A stretch of DNA of 64,000 nucleotides from Sebaldella sp. S0638 (GTDB lineage Bacteria > Fusobacteriota > Fusobacteriia > Fusobacteriales > Leptotrichiaceae): contig NZ_JAMZGM010000010.1 in NCBI RefSeq assembly GCF_024158605.1, positions 1 to 64,000 of the forward strand, written 5' to 3'. Below are positions 1 through 8,119 of the stretch, in pieces. The translations under genes were made by a program, and so were the position numbers. Below the pieces are notes generated by a model, which was not told where the DNA came from, did no database searches, and saw only the letters and a list, made by a program, of their open reading frames with translations. Within the stretch, counting starts at the first letter, position 1, and each line of letters opens with the position of its first letter.

Positions 1-66
1 TCATTTCGGACACCTGCCTTCTCTCAATTAGTTTACACAATCAAGATTTTTGTGTCCACTTTTTCA
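1..66 (-). mobile_element. Putative terminal end of an IS3-family-like insertion sequence (rest lies outside the window)
   Basis: Read on the minus strand, the segment starts at base 66 with TGAAAAAGTGGACACAAAAA and runs to an ATG at the window edge that could open a transposase ORF after a purine-rich stretch. IS3-family elements begin with TG and often carry AGTGGACAC in the terminal repeat, so this looks like the left end of such an element. It coincides with the point where recombinase homology in the next gene begins. The transposase itself is not in view, so the family call is an inference. Confidence 0.4.
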
Positions 67-787
67 TACTAACACCAGACCTAAAGATGGTAGCAAAATA
101 ACAAAAGGGGATTATGTAACGGCTAAAGGAAACTGGCAGCCTATTATCTCAGAAGAATTATTCAATCAAGTTAAGAAAATGAGAGATATACAGAAAGAAA
201 ACAAAGCAAGATGGAGTGAAAAGAGAGCGGAATTTCTTCTAACAGGCTTTACATTCCACACATCCTGTGGTGGAAAATTTCGGGGTTCTAACACGAATGG
301 TGGAAGGTATAAGTATTATGTCTGTCGTGAGTGTGGTGAACACTTTAAAAAGGATATTTTTGAGAAATCAATATTTGATGAATTGTTAAGGGATGATTTT
401 CTGGAAGATCTCAACAAAAATCTGGAAGACAATTCAAATAAGAATAACCAACTCAAGAGATTAAAAAAACAGCTCCGTAACTTGGAAGCTGAAAATGATA
501 AAGCCCTAAAATTCTTAATGAATGAAACTATAACAGAATCAGAATTTACAAAGATTAAACAAAAAAATTTAACAGAAATAAATAATATAAAAGAGAGTAT
601 TATAAATATAGAAAGGGAATATATTCCAACTGACCAGTTGAGTCTGGATGTTATTGAAATATTCCGAATAACTCTCAAGGAGCTGGATCAGGATGAATTT
701 GTTGAAGCTAAAGCGATATTGAAGAAGATGATTAAAAGGATTGACTTTAAAGATTTGAAAAACTTCAATATCTATCTAAATATATAG
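50..787 (+). pseudogene. Large serine recombinase, C-terminal remnant
   Basis: The readable part starts in the late recombinase domain (a region like 'GNWQPIISEELFNQV'), continues into the zinc-ribbon (a CGG motif then CREC, about residues 73-96 of the open frame) and ends in a long Lys/Glu-rich coiled coil. Large serine recombinases are normally about 450-550 residues; here the N-terminal catalytic resolvase domain with its nucleophilic serine is missing. An in-frame stop lies upstream at 29-31, and the first residues appear to be encoded by the neighbouring insertion-sequence end. The enzyme would have catalysed integration and excision of a phage or conjugative element. As seen it cannot be active. 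It sits directly beside a split pilus ATPase gene, as expected for an integrase next to its attachment site. Confidence 0.8.
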
Positions 788-827
788 AGCGAAGCACACT
801 TTATTTTTTTAAAATATGTTTCGCTCT
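786..827. terminator. Hairpin between recombinase remnant and broken ATPase gene
   Basis: AGAGCGAA at 786-793 pairs with TTCGCTCT at 820-827 around an AT-rich loop, and several further bases can pair inside. It starts within the recombinase stop codon and overlaps the stop of the opposing gene. It may terminate convergent transcription or be part of the element's attachment-site symmetry; no long T run follows the stem. Confidence 0.45.
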
Positions 828-1500
828 AAGAACAAGAACCATCCGGATCATTCCTAAGTATATGTTTCAGTCCTTCAAGGAAAGTAAGACCAATTTTTTC
901 TTTTACCTGAATCTGGGTTATTCCGTTTAATCTTTTCTCCACAGGATCTTCCACAGTGATTATCTTTCTGCTTTCATCATTTAGTTTATTTATCATAGAA
1001 AAAAGCGTAGTTGTTTTTCCTGAACCGGTAGGGCCGCTTATTAATACAAGTCCGTGATTTTTACTGATCAGCTTTTTGATACTGCTCAGACTTTCACCTC
1101 TAAAACCCAGAGATTCAAAATCTGTTATGCGATCTTCATTCTGAAGAATTCTCAATACAAGACTTTCCCCGTCAACAGTCGGCAGAGAAGACACTCTTAT
1201 ATCGTATTTCTTGCCCTGTATTGTTAAATTTATACTTCCGTCCTGCGGAAGTCTTTTCTCTGCGATATTCATTTTTGAGATAATCTTTATTCTGGAAATA
1301 ATTTCAAGTTTCTCATTATCAAATGAAAATTTATCTGCTTTTTCCAAAACTCCGTCTACTCTGTAACGAATATTAAATTCCCTGCTGTTGATATCTATAT
1401 GAATATCACTGGCGTTTTTTGCCACTGCATCACGAATTATCCGGTTTACACTTTCTATAATGCCCGGTTTTCCGTTCTGAATTCTAAAATTGTCCCCCAT
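826..1500 (-). pseudogene. Type II secretion / type IV pilus assembly ATPase (GspE/PilB/ComGA-like), 3' truncated
   Basis: This AAA+-type ATPase would power pilus or pseudopilus assembly at the inner membrane. The product has the N2 domain and Walker A (GPTGSGKT, near residue 155) followed by the 'ITVEDPVE' Asp-box region, but homology stops dead after 'ILRNDPD'. The Walker B/His box region and the C-terminal half are replaced by four unrelated residues and a stop. A full enzyme is usually about 500 residues; this one is about 224. The ATG at 1500 is preferred because a purine-rich GGCGGGGG stretch precedes it; a TTG 30 bases upstream also keeps the frame open. It is the last gene of the glmU-prs-tsaC run. 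Truncation coincides with the recombinase-bearing element, so insertional disruption is inferred. Confidence 0.85.
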
Positions 1501-1536
1501 TTTCCCCCGCCTTTTAATTTTATTATTCAAAAATTA

Positions 1537-1971
1537 TTATTTTGATAGTTCTTCCAAAAAGTACTTATTCTGCTTAACCAGCAATCCGTATACTACTTTT
1601 TTTATCATATTGTACCATTTCAGATTCTGCTTTAATTCTACCACTGCTTTTGTAGACTCTCTTACCTGCATTTTTAAAAAGTCCAGTTCTTCGTATGATA
1701 AAGTTAAATTTATCTTTTTACTCTTTGACTGAGCTTCTTTTTCCAGATAATTTAAAAATGTAAATACATTAGAGGCCTGTTTTTCATATGGAAGCATTTG
1801 CTTTTTCATTTCTTTTACCAGTTTCGCAAGATATTTCATATTTCCTCTGCTAAGTTCCACCTTTGAATTTCTTTTTCCTCTTCCTATTTTTTGTATAAGT
1901 GAAGCTGCTTTATTCTGATTTCTTGCTGCCATAGTATCTACTGCACTTGGGTTTACTGCTTTTCTTTTCAT
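1537..1971 (-). CDS. Hypothetical protein, basic, helical (144 aa)
   Basis: No family is recognised. The product is rich in Lys, Asn and Gln with heptad-like stretches, has no signal peptide or membrane segment, and begins with a basic, probably disordered segment. Its ATG lies immediately before the tsaC stop, with GAGGATAA in front as ribosome site, so it is translationally coupled to tsaC. The next gene downstream is the truncated pilus ATPase about 37 bases away, which makes a structural or regulatory link to the pilus system possible but unproven. Confidence 0.65.
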   Translation of the reverse strand: MKRKAVNPSAVDTMAARNQNKAASLIQKIGRGKRNSKVELSRGNMKYLAKLVKEMKKQMLPYEKQASNVFTFLNYLEKEAQSKSKKINLTLSYEELDFLKMQVRESTKAVVELKQNLKWYNMIKKVVYGLLVKQNKYFLEELSK

Positions 1972-2598
1972 TTATCCTCTGCCCTTCTTCATAAATAATT
2001 TTAAAATTTCCTCTGTTTTTATATTCCCCTCTCTTAAGATACTTATTTCTCCGCCGGAATATTTTATTACAGTCGACGGAACACCATTTAGTATGGGTCC
2101 GCCGTCTAAGATATAATCCGTTTTTTCTAAAATATCATAAGAGATATCCTCTATTTTTGCAGGAGATTTTTCACCTGATATATTTGCACTTGTGGTAAAA
2201 ACTATTCCTCCGCATGATTCTATTATCTCTAACAGTATCTTATTACCGGGAATTCTCACTCCTATTGTATTATCTTTCGCTACATTATATTTACTTCTGT
2301 CAAAAACAACAGTTAACTCTCCCGGCCAATATTTACCAGTGATTTCCAGAATATTTTCCAGATTCTCATTTTCAAGATCAACTAATTCCCCAAGATACTT
2401 TATATCGCTGATCAATGCTATTATCGGCTTACTTCTGTCTCTGTGTTTTATGTCAAAAATTCTGTTTATACCTTCGGGATTATTATAAACTGCTCCGATT
2501 CCATACACTGTGTCTGTAGGAAAAATAGCTATCCCGTTTTTCTTCAGACAATTTATTATACCCAAAACCGATTCTTCACTTACTTTATGTTTATTCAT
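1972..2598 (-). CDS. tsaC: L-threonylcarbamoyladenylate synthase (TsaC/Sua5/YwlC family)
   Basis: This enzyme makes threonylcarbamoyl-AMP from threonine, bicarbonate and ATP, the first step of t6A37 tRNA modification. The YrdC-type fold is visible: the 'PTDTVYGIGA' motif near the N terminus, 'KHRDRSKPI' and the central 'STVIKYSGG' region. At about 208 residues it is the short form without the extra Sua5 C-terminal domain. The ATG at 2598 overlaps the end of prs; an in-frame TTG 12 bases upstream is possible but lacks a ribosome site. The partners TsaB and TsaE are encoded at 23.5-24.7 kb in this window; TsaD is not in view. Confidence 0.9.
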   Translation of the reverse strand: MNKHKVSEESVLGIINCLKKNGIAIFPTDTVYGIGAVYNNPEGINRIFDIKHRDRSKPIIALISDIKYLGELVDLENENLENILEITGKYWPGELTVVFDRSKYNVAKDNTIGVRIPGNKILLEIIESCGGIVFTTSANISGEKSPAKIEDISYDILEKTDYILDGGPILNGVPSTVIKYSGGEISILREGNIKTEEILKLFMKKGRG

Positions 2599-3547
2599 GA
2601 GGAAGCTCAAATAAATCGCTTATTGCCTGATCATTTACTATTCTTTTGATTGTTTCTGAAAACATAGTATCTGTAGATAAAATTTCCAGATTCTCAAATC
2701 TTTTGTTATCAGGTAATTCTATCGTATCTGTTACTATTACTTTATTGAACGGAGCAGCTTTCAGTCTTTCCACCGCAGGATCTGACAAGATTGCGTGTGT
2801 TGCACAAGCATATACCTCTGTAGCTCCTTTTTCTTTCAGTGCATATGCAGCATTGCAGATTGTTCCTGCTGTGTCTATCATATCATCGATAAGTATGGCT
2901 TTTTTCCCGGCTACATCGCCTATTATGTTCATAACTTCCGATACATTAGCTTTTGCTCTTCTCTTATCAATTATTGCAAGTGGTGCATGAAGCCATTTCG
3001 CAAGACTTCTTGCTCTTTTAACTCCGCCAACGTCAGGTGATACTACTACAATGTCATCACCTACAAGTTCATTTTTAATGAAATACTTTGCCAGAATAGG
3101 AAGTGCTTCCATATGATCTACCGGTATATCAAAGAATCCCTGTATCTGTCTTGCATGAAGATCCATTGTTACCACTCTTGAAGCTCCTGCCACTGTTAAA
3201 ATATCAGCGATAAGCTTAGAAGTAATCGGCTCTCTCGGACTGGCTTTTCTATCCTGTCTTGCATATCCGTAATATGGTATTACAGGTATTATTTCTGCTG
3301 CAGATGCTCTTTTTAATGAATCCATAAAAATCAAAAGTTCCATTATACTTTCATTTACAGGCTTTGATGTTGACTGAACAATAAAAACCATACATCCTCT
3401 TACACTTTGATTGACTTTCGCAAATGTTTCCCCGTCCGCAAATTTGATTAAATCTACTGAGCCTAACTCCACATCCAGTTTTTGCGCTATTCTTCTCGCT
3501 AATGCTTTACTTGAAGACCCTGCATAGATTTGAAAATCTTTTTCCAT
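2591..3547 (-). CDS. prs: Ribose-phosphate pyrophosphokinase (PRPP synthetase)
   Basis: This enzyme transfers pyrophosphate from ATP to ribose 5-phosphate to give PRPP for nucleotide, histidine and NAD synthesis. The 318 residues match the usual length. Visible are the early 'FADGE' motif, the ATP-binding region 'YYGYARQDRK' near residue 97, the metal-binding histidine region 'MDLHARQIQGFFDIPVDH', and the PRPP loop 'LIDDMIDTAGT' near residue 220. Its ATG overlaps the glmU stop codon by one base (TAATG), so the two are translationally coupled, an arrangement also common in Firmicutes. Confidence 0.97.
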   Translation of the reverse strand: MEKDFQIYAGSSSKALARRIAQKLDVELGSVDLIKFADGETFAKVNQSVRGCMVFIVQSTSKPVNESIMELLIFMDSLKRASAAEIIPVIPYYGYARQDRKASPREPITSKLIADILTVAGASRVVTMDLHARQIQGFFDIPVDHMEALPILAKYFIKNELVGDDIVVVSPDVGGVKRARSLAKWLHAPLAIIDKRRAKANVSEVMNIIGDVAGKKAILIDDMIDTAGTICNAAYALKEKGATEVYACATHAILSDPAVERLKAAPFNKVIVTDTIELPDNKRFENLEILSTDTMFSETIKRIVNDQAISDLFELPHE

Positions 3548-4890
3548 TAATCCTTCCCTCTTTCTTTATTTATTTGTCTTGCTCTTCCAAAAGCAATTTG
3601 ATCATCATTTATATCATCTGTTATTACCGAACCGGCAGCGGTTACTGCTCTCTTCCCGATATTTACTGGAGCCACTATTATAGAGTCACTTCCTATAAAA
3701 GAATCCTCGCCTATTGTAACTTTATGTTTCTTTTGCCCGTCGTAATTGCAGGTAATAGTTCCTGCCCCTATATTAGTATTCATCCCTATTTCGGCGTCAC
3801 CTATATATGTCAGATGTCCTGCTTTTACACCTTTTTCCAGAATTGAATTTTTTACTTCCACAAAATTCCCTACATGGACACTTTCTTTTAGAACTGCTTT
3901 TGGTCTTAAATGTGCAAACGGCCCCACTGTTGCATAGTCTTCCATAGAAGCTTCCTCTACCAGCGATGCTTCTATTGTAACGTTATTTCCTATTACCGAG
4001 TCAATTATACGTGTATTTGAGTATATCGTACAATTGTCTCCGATTTTTGTCTTTCCCTGAATTACAGTATTTGGATAAATTACAGTATCCTGACCTATAA
4101 TTACATTATCTTCTATATATGAAGTTTCCGGATCAATGAGTATAACTCCGTCATCCATTAGTTCCTCATTTTTTCTGTTTCTAAGAATCTTTCCTGCTAT
4201 TGCCAGCTGTGCTTTTGAGTTAACACCAAGAATTTCCGCTTCATCAGATATTTTGAAACTTTCTGCTTTTCCACCGCTGTTAACAAGTATTTTTATTGCA
4301 TCTGTGAGATAATACTCGCCTTTTTCATTCTTGTTGTCTATTTTATCCAAAGCTTCTATCAGGCTGGCATATTTAAAAATGTAGACACCTACATTTATCT
4401 CTTTTATTTTCTTTATTTCATCAGAGGCTTCTTTTTCCTCTATTATGTCAATTATCTGCTCTTTTTCATCAAGTATTATTCTGCCATATCCGAAAGGATC
4501 ACTTACATCACATGATAGTAGTATACAATCAAGGTTGTCTTTTAGAAATTTTTCCTCCATTTTTTTTAAAGTCTCAGCTTTAATTAATGGTGAATCACCA
4601 TATGTAATAAGAACGTTATCCTTACTTTTTAATATTTCATCTTTTGCTATAAGAACTGCATGTCCTGTTCCCAGTTGTTCATTCTGCTCAATGTAATCAA
4701 TTTCACCCATTACAGATAAAACCTTTTCTTTCATGTGTCCCAGAATGAATATTTTTTTATGTACCCCTGTTTTTTCAAGTACATCCGAAACTTTTTGCAG
4801 CATCGGTACACCATTAACTTTGTGTATCACTTTAGGAAGTTCCGATTTCATTCTCGTTCCCTTCCCGGCCGCTAATATGACAGATATCAT
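3547..4890 (-). CDS. glmU: Bifunctional N-acetylglucosamine-1-phosphate uridyltransferase / glucosamine-1-phosphate acetyltransferase
   Basis: GlmU makes UDP-GlcNAc, the precursor of peptidoglycan and lipopolysaccharide. The N-terminal half is the nucleotidyltransferase with 'LAAGKGTRM' at residues 6-14 and 'GTGHAV' near residue 74. From about residue 250 the hexapeptide repeats of the left-handed beta helix begin, and the acetyltransferase active-site region 'IGAGTITCNYDG' is present near residue 375. The 447-residue length is slightly short of the 456-459 of classical enzymes, at the C-terminal tail only. It is the first gene of the operon with prs and tsaC and has a good promoter upstream. 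Confidence 0.96.
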   Translation of the reverse strand: MISVILAAGKGTRMKSELPKVIHKVNGVPMLQKVSDVLEKTGVHKKIFILGHMKEKVLSVMGEIDYIEQNEQLGTGHAVLIAKDEILKSKDNVLITYGDSPLIKAETLKKMEEKFLKDNLDCILLSCDVSDPFGYGRIILDEKEQIIDIIEEKEASDEIKKIKEINVGVYIFKYASLIEALDKIDNKNEKGEYYLTDAIKILVNSGGKAESFKISDEAEILGVNSKAQLAIAGKILRNRKNEELMDDGVILIDPETSYIEDNVIIGQDTVIYPNTVIQGKTKIGDNCTIYSNTRIIDSVIGNNVTIEASLVEEASMEDYATVGPFAHLRPKAVLKESVHVGNFVEVKNSILEKGVKAGHLTYIGDAEIGMNTNIGAGTITCNYDGQKKHKVTIGEDSFIGSDSIIVAPVNIGKRAVTAAGSVITDDINDDQIAFGRARQINKERGKD

Positions 4891-4970
4891 TTTTCACATA
4901 CTCCTTTTCAAATTGATTAAATAATTGTTAAAATATTGATTTTGCAAATTTGCAAAAAAACTTATATTTC

Positions 4971-5000
4971 ATTATAACATAATTGCTTATACCAATTCAA
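4971..5000 (-). promoter_or_regulatory. Sigma70-type promoter of glmU-prs-tsaC
   Basis: On the minus strand TTGAAT (4995-5000) and TATAAT (4971-4976) are separated by 18 bases. The roughly 80-base leader contains the palindrome GCAAATTTGC near 4944-4953. This is the only strong promoter seen ahead of the operon. Confidence 0.6.
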
Positions 5001-5175
5001 TTATTATGAATTTTTTTAGATATAAACTTTTTTTCCTTTACTCCAGTATGACGATATACTTACTTTTAGTCATAACAGCAGCGGATTCCCTCTCTCTGTA
5101 AGAAACATATTAATCTAATACTAATTGAAAAATCATGATTAGATGCATTATTTCGTTGAATATTTACTACATCAA

Positions 5176-5201
5176 ACAAAAAATGCCGCATAACGGCATT
5201 T
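5176..5201 (-). terminator. Terminator of the feo operon
   Basis: An 8-bp perfect stem (AAATGCCG/CGGCATTT) with a 5-base loop is followed on the minus strand by a T run. It overlaps the stop codon of the small FeoB-associated gene. Confidence 0.75.
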
Positions 5202-5349
5202 AATGTTTTTTATGTGAACTCCCAGAACAACTGCAGCTTGTACAGCTAGTTCCGCAAAAATTTTTATTTTTTTTATATTCCTTGTATATCACTGAAAATA
5301 CTTTATATACAATTCCAGCTGTAATTAACAAAATTATTGCTGTTTTCAT
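5200..5349 (-). CDS. FeoB-associated Cys-rich membrane peptide (49 aa)
   Basis: This short gene follows feoB with 19 bases between. It starts with ATG at 5349 behind a GGAG site. The peptide has one N-terminal hydrophobic helix (residues 3-20), a short basic linker and the Cys-rich tail CGTSCTSCSCSG ending in SSHKKH. This is the organisation of the FeoB_associated family (PF12669-type), small proteins often encoded beside FeoB and thought to bind metal at the inner membrane. Their exact role is unknown. The terminator hairpin overlaps its stop codon, showing that it closes the operon. Confidence 0.85.
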   Translation of the reverse strand: MKTAIILLITAGIVYKVFSVIYKEYKKNKNFCGTSCTSCSCSGSSHKKH

Positions 5350-5368
5350 ATTATCAGTCTCCTTATTT

Positions 5369-7588
5369 TTACATAATTAATTTTGCAATATTAAAGAATA
5401 AGGTAGATACCACATAAGGCAGTACCAGAAGTATCGCGATTTCCATCAGCATCATTTTCCATCCGAATTCCTGTTTCAATGCACCGAGAGCTACCGCACA
5501 AGGTACAACTAAAAGTACGAATAACATAAATGAATACGCTCTTATCGGACCTAAATCATCATCCCATAAACTTCTTACTGCTGGTATAATATCTCCTCCG
5601 GCATCTTCTTCAAGTGTCTCCTCATCAGCAGGTTCAAAAGCTCCTACATGGAAAGTAACAGCATTAACAAGTGATTTCACTGAGTCTATAGCGGCTATAC
5701 CAAGATCTTTTGCCTGACCTATAGTATCTGCAAGAAAATTAAATTCTTCTGCTTCTTCCTCTTCACCTTCTGCCACTTCTTCTTCCTGTTGCTGTAATAA
5801 TACCTGTCCAAAAAATGCTACCACTGTTTCTTTTGCTATCACACTTGGTACTAGTGATGCTACAGGTTCCCATCTGTCTGCGAATCCTGTAGGCTTAAAT
5901 ACAGGCTGTACTACCTTTGCTGCTTTAGCAAGATAAGAATCCTGTATCTCCCCGTTATTCGGGAAATAACCAAAAAACCATATTACTATTAATATTCCAA
6001 GAATTATTGTTGTAGCTCTCTTCACATACATCATAGTTTTTGTAATCATGTTATTCCATACTACTTTAAAGCTTGGCATTCTGTATGGAGGAAGCTCAAT
6101 CAGCAATTCTGTATTATCACCTTTGAAGTAGTCAAACCTTTTCAAAATATACGCCATAATCAGTGCGAATGCGACTCCTATTACATACATAGAAACTATC
6201 ACCAGTGCAGCATTCTTGCTGAAAAATGCTGCTGCAAGCAGTGAATATACCGGCAGTCTTGCACCGCATGACATAAATGTAGTGATGAACCCTGTAAGTC
6301 TTCTTGTTTTTTCATCTTCAAGTGTTCTTGTGGAATAAATCGCAGGAACTGTACATCCAAAACCAATAAGCATCGGTATAAATGCCTTTCCTGATAATCC
6401 TACCCTGTTCATTGCTTTATTCATTAAGAAAGCAACCCTTGCCATATATCCGCTCTCTTCAAGTATTGACATGAAAAAGTAGATAAAGAACATCAAAGGC
6501 ACGAATGTCAGAACTGATCCCACACTTGCCAGAATTCCGTCAAGAATGAAACTATTCAGCCACGCCGGAGTTCCCTCTATTAATTTTCCTACGTACTTTA
6601 TGATGTAGTTACTAAAAAATCCGTCTACCCAGTCTATAAACGGGGCACTTCCGTCAAAAATCAGTACAAACATCACATACACGATCAATAAAAATGATAA
6701 AACCCCAAAAAATTTATTTAGTAATATCTTATCAATTTTATCCGTCATGGCAAATTTATTAATATCACTTTTTTTCAGATTAGCTGATACAATTCCTCTA
6801 ACTGCCCCGTAACGCGCTCTTGCTATTACATCAGCAGGATCCATATCATACCTGTCTTTTAAATTTTTTATTTCTTTTTCAGCTATGTTTCTTAAATCTA
6901 TTCCGTAATTTACTTTTACTGTTGCCAGGAAATTAGTATCTTCTTCAAGTGCTTTTATGGCAACCCAGTCAATTGGGTATTTTACTATCAATTTATTGTA
7001 ATCTTTATTATTTGTCAGTGTCTTTTTTACGCTAGTAATCTCTTCTTCTATTGCGTTGTCAAATGCCAGTGTATATGGTATGTGAGCTTGATCTTTATGG
7101 ACTTTTGCCAGTTTTACAGCTTTGGATATTATTTCATTTACACCTTCTCCGGTTTTCCCGCTTGTAAAAACTGCTTCCATTCCAATCTGTTTTTCAAAAA
7201 CTTCTTTGTCCAGCTGGTAGTTTAATTTTTTAAATTCGTCATGATAGTTTAAAGCCATTACCATAGGCTTCCCTATTTCTTTCAATAAAGCTGTCAAATA
7301 GAGATTTTTTTCCAATGCAGTAGATTCTACCACATTTATAATTACGTCTACATCATTTTCCAGTATAAAATCCCTGGAAACCAATTCCTCAGGAGTATTA
7401 GCCATAAGGCTGTATATTCCCGGAAGATCGACTAAATTAACTTCCTCATTCTCAAATTTAAAAAATACTTCTTTTTTTTCAATTGTTACGCCCGGCCAGT
7501 TTCCCATTTTTAAACTTGCATTCGAAATTTTATTAATTAAGGCAGTCTTTCCGACATTTGGGTTTCCTACAAATGCTATTTTTATCAT
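5369..7588 (-). CDS. feoB: Ferrous iron transport protein B
   Basis: This inner-membrane Fe(II) transporter has a cytoplasmic G domain. GNPNVGKT (residues 8-15) is G1, DLPG near residue 58 is G3 and NYHD near 117 is the G4 equivalent. The helical GDI-like spacer runs to about residue 270 and the membrane domain follows, with two Gate-type regions, one containing 'GFGCTVPAI'. Its 739 residues fall in the normal range. An unusual feature is a very acidic Glu-rich loop near residue 600 between late membrane segments. It starts directly after feoA (TAG then ATG) behind GAGGT. Confidence 0.96.
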   Translation of the reverse strand: MIKIAFVGNPNVGKTALINKISNASLKMGNWPGVTIEKKEVFFKFENEEVNLVDLPGIYSLMANTPEELVSRDFILENDVDVIINVVESTALEKNLYLTALLKEIGKPMVMALNYHDEFKKLNYQLDKEVFEKQIGMEAVFTSGKTGEGVNEIISKAVKLAKVHKDQAHIPYTLAFDNAIEEEITSVKKTLTNNKDYNKLIVKYPIDWVAIKALEEDTNFLATVKVNYGIDLRNIAEKEIKNLKDRYDMDPADVIARARYGAVRGIVSANLKKSDINKFAMTDKIDKILLNKFFGVLSFLLIVYVMFVLIFDGSAPFIDWVDGFFSNYIIKYVGKLIEGTPAWLNSFILDGILASVGSVLTFVPLMFFIYFFMSILEESGYMARVAFLMNKAMNRVGLSGKAFIPMLIGFGCTVPAIYSTRTLEDEKTRRLTGFITTFMSCGARLPVYSLLAAAFFSKNAALVIVSMYVIGVAFALIMAYILKRFDYFKGDNTELLIELPPYRMPSFKVVWNNMITKTMMYVKRATTIILGILIVIWFFGYFPNNGEIQDSYLAKAAKVVQPVFKPTGFADRWEPVASLVPSVIAKETVVAFFGQVLLQQQEEEVAEGEEEEAEEFNFLADTIGQAKDLGIAAIDSVKSLVNAVTFHVGAFEPADEETLEEDAGGDIIPAVRSLWDDDLGPIRAYSFMLFVLLVVPCAVALGALKQEFGWKMMLMEIAILLVLPYVVSTLFFNIAKLIM

Positions 7589-7804
7589 CTATACTACCTC
7601 AATTTCAATCTTTTGCGCCAGATTATTGCTTAGCACTATTTTAGTTTCAGTAGTTTTCATAAGTATATTTCCATTTGCAGCATTCTCCATAAAACAAGAA
7701 TCTCCATTACATACCCCTAAACTCAACAGTCTCATATTCAGGTTTTTTTCTTTGATTTCCTTAATTCTGAATTTGTCCCCTGCTTTTGCTTGTAACAATG
7801 TCAT
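7589..7804 (-). CDS. feoA: Ferrous iron transport protein A
   Basis: This small SH3-like cytoplasmic protein supports FeoB function. The core pattern is typical: 'AKAGDKFRIKEI', then 'MRLLSLGVCNGD' and the closing beta strands 'TKIVLSNNLAQKIEI'. The ATG at 7804 is chosen (71 aa) because a GAGGAG element lies upstream; a longer reading from GTG at 7834 would put that ribosome site inside the coding region. Transcription starts from the promoter at 7865-7893 and continues into feoB. Confidence 0.92.
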   Translation of the reverse strand: MTLLQAKAGDKFRIKEIKEKNLNMRLLSLGVCNGDSCFMENAANGNILMKTTETKIVLSNNLAQKIEIEVV

Positions 7805-7864
7805 AATTCCCAACTCCTCACAAATTTGATTCACTAACTATAAATTGTTTTTATATTCAAAATA

Positions 7865-7893
7865 ATTCTATACCTTTTTGAAACCTTTGTCAA
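7865..7893 (-). promoter_or_regulatory. Sigma70-type promoter of feoA-feoB
   Basis: TTGACA (7888-7893) and TAGAAT (7865-7870) on the minus strand are separated by 17 bases. No convincing Fur palindrome was seen around it, although iron control would be expected. Confidence 0.65.
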
Positions 7894-8022
7894 GCCTTTA
7901 TTTTTCAGGCTTTACTGTGAAATATCTACAATTTTATAATTATTACAATTTCTTAATTATTATAAAAAATTCATTTTTATTCTCAAAACATTGATATTGC
8001 TAATTAAAATAAAATTCAGTCA

Positions 8023-8069
8023 ATAAAAAAAAATACAACTTCTGAATTTTTTATTTTCAGACCTGTATT
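8023..8069 (-). terminator. Terminator of the ttcA gene
   Basis: AATACA/TGTATT outer stem and CTGAA/TTCAG inner stem form an imperfect hairpin, followed on the minus strand by nine Ts. The rest of 7894-8119 is AT-rich with no gene seen. Confidence 0.65.
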
Positions 8070-8119
8070 TTTAAATTTATTTTTATAAATAAAAATATAA
8101 AATTTTACCATCTTTTAGT

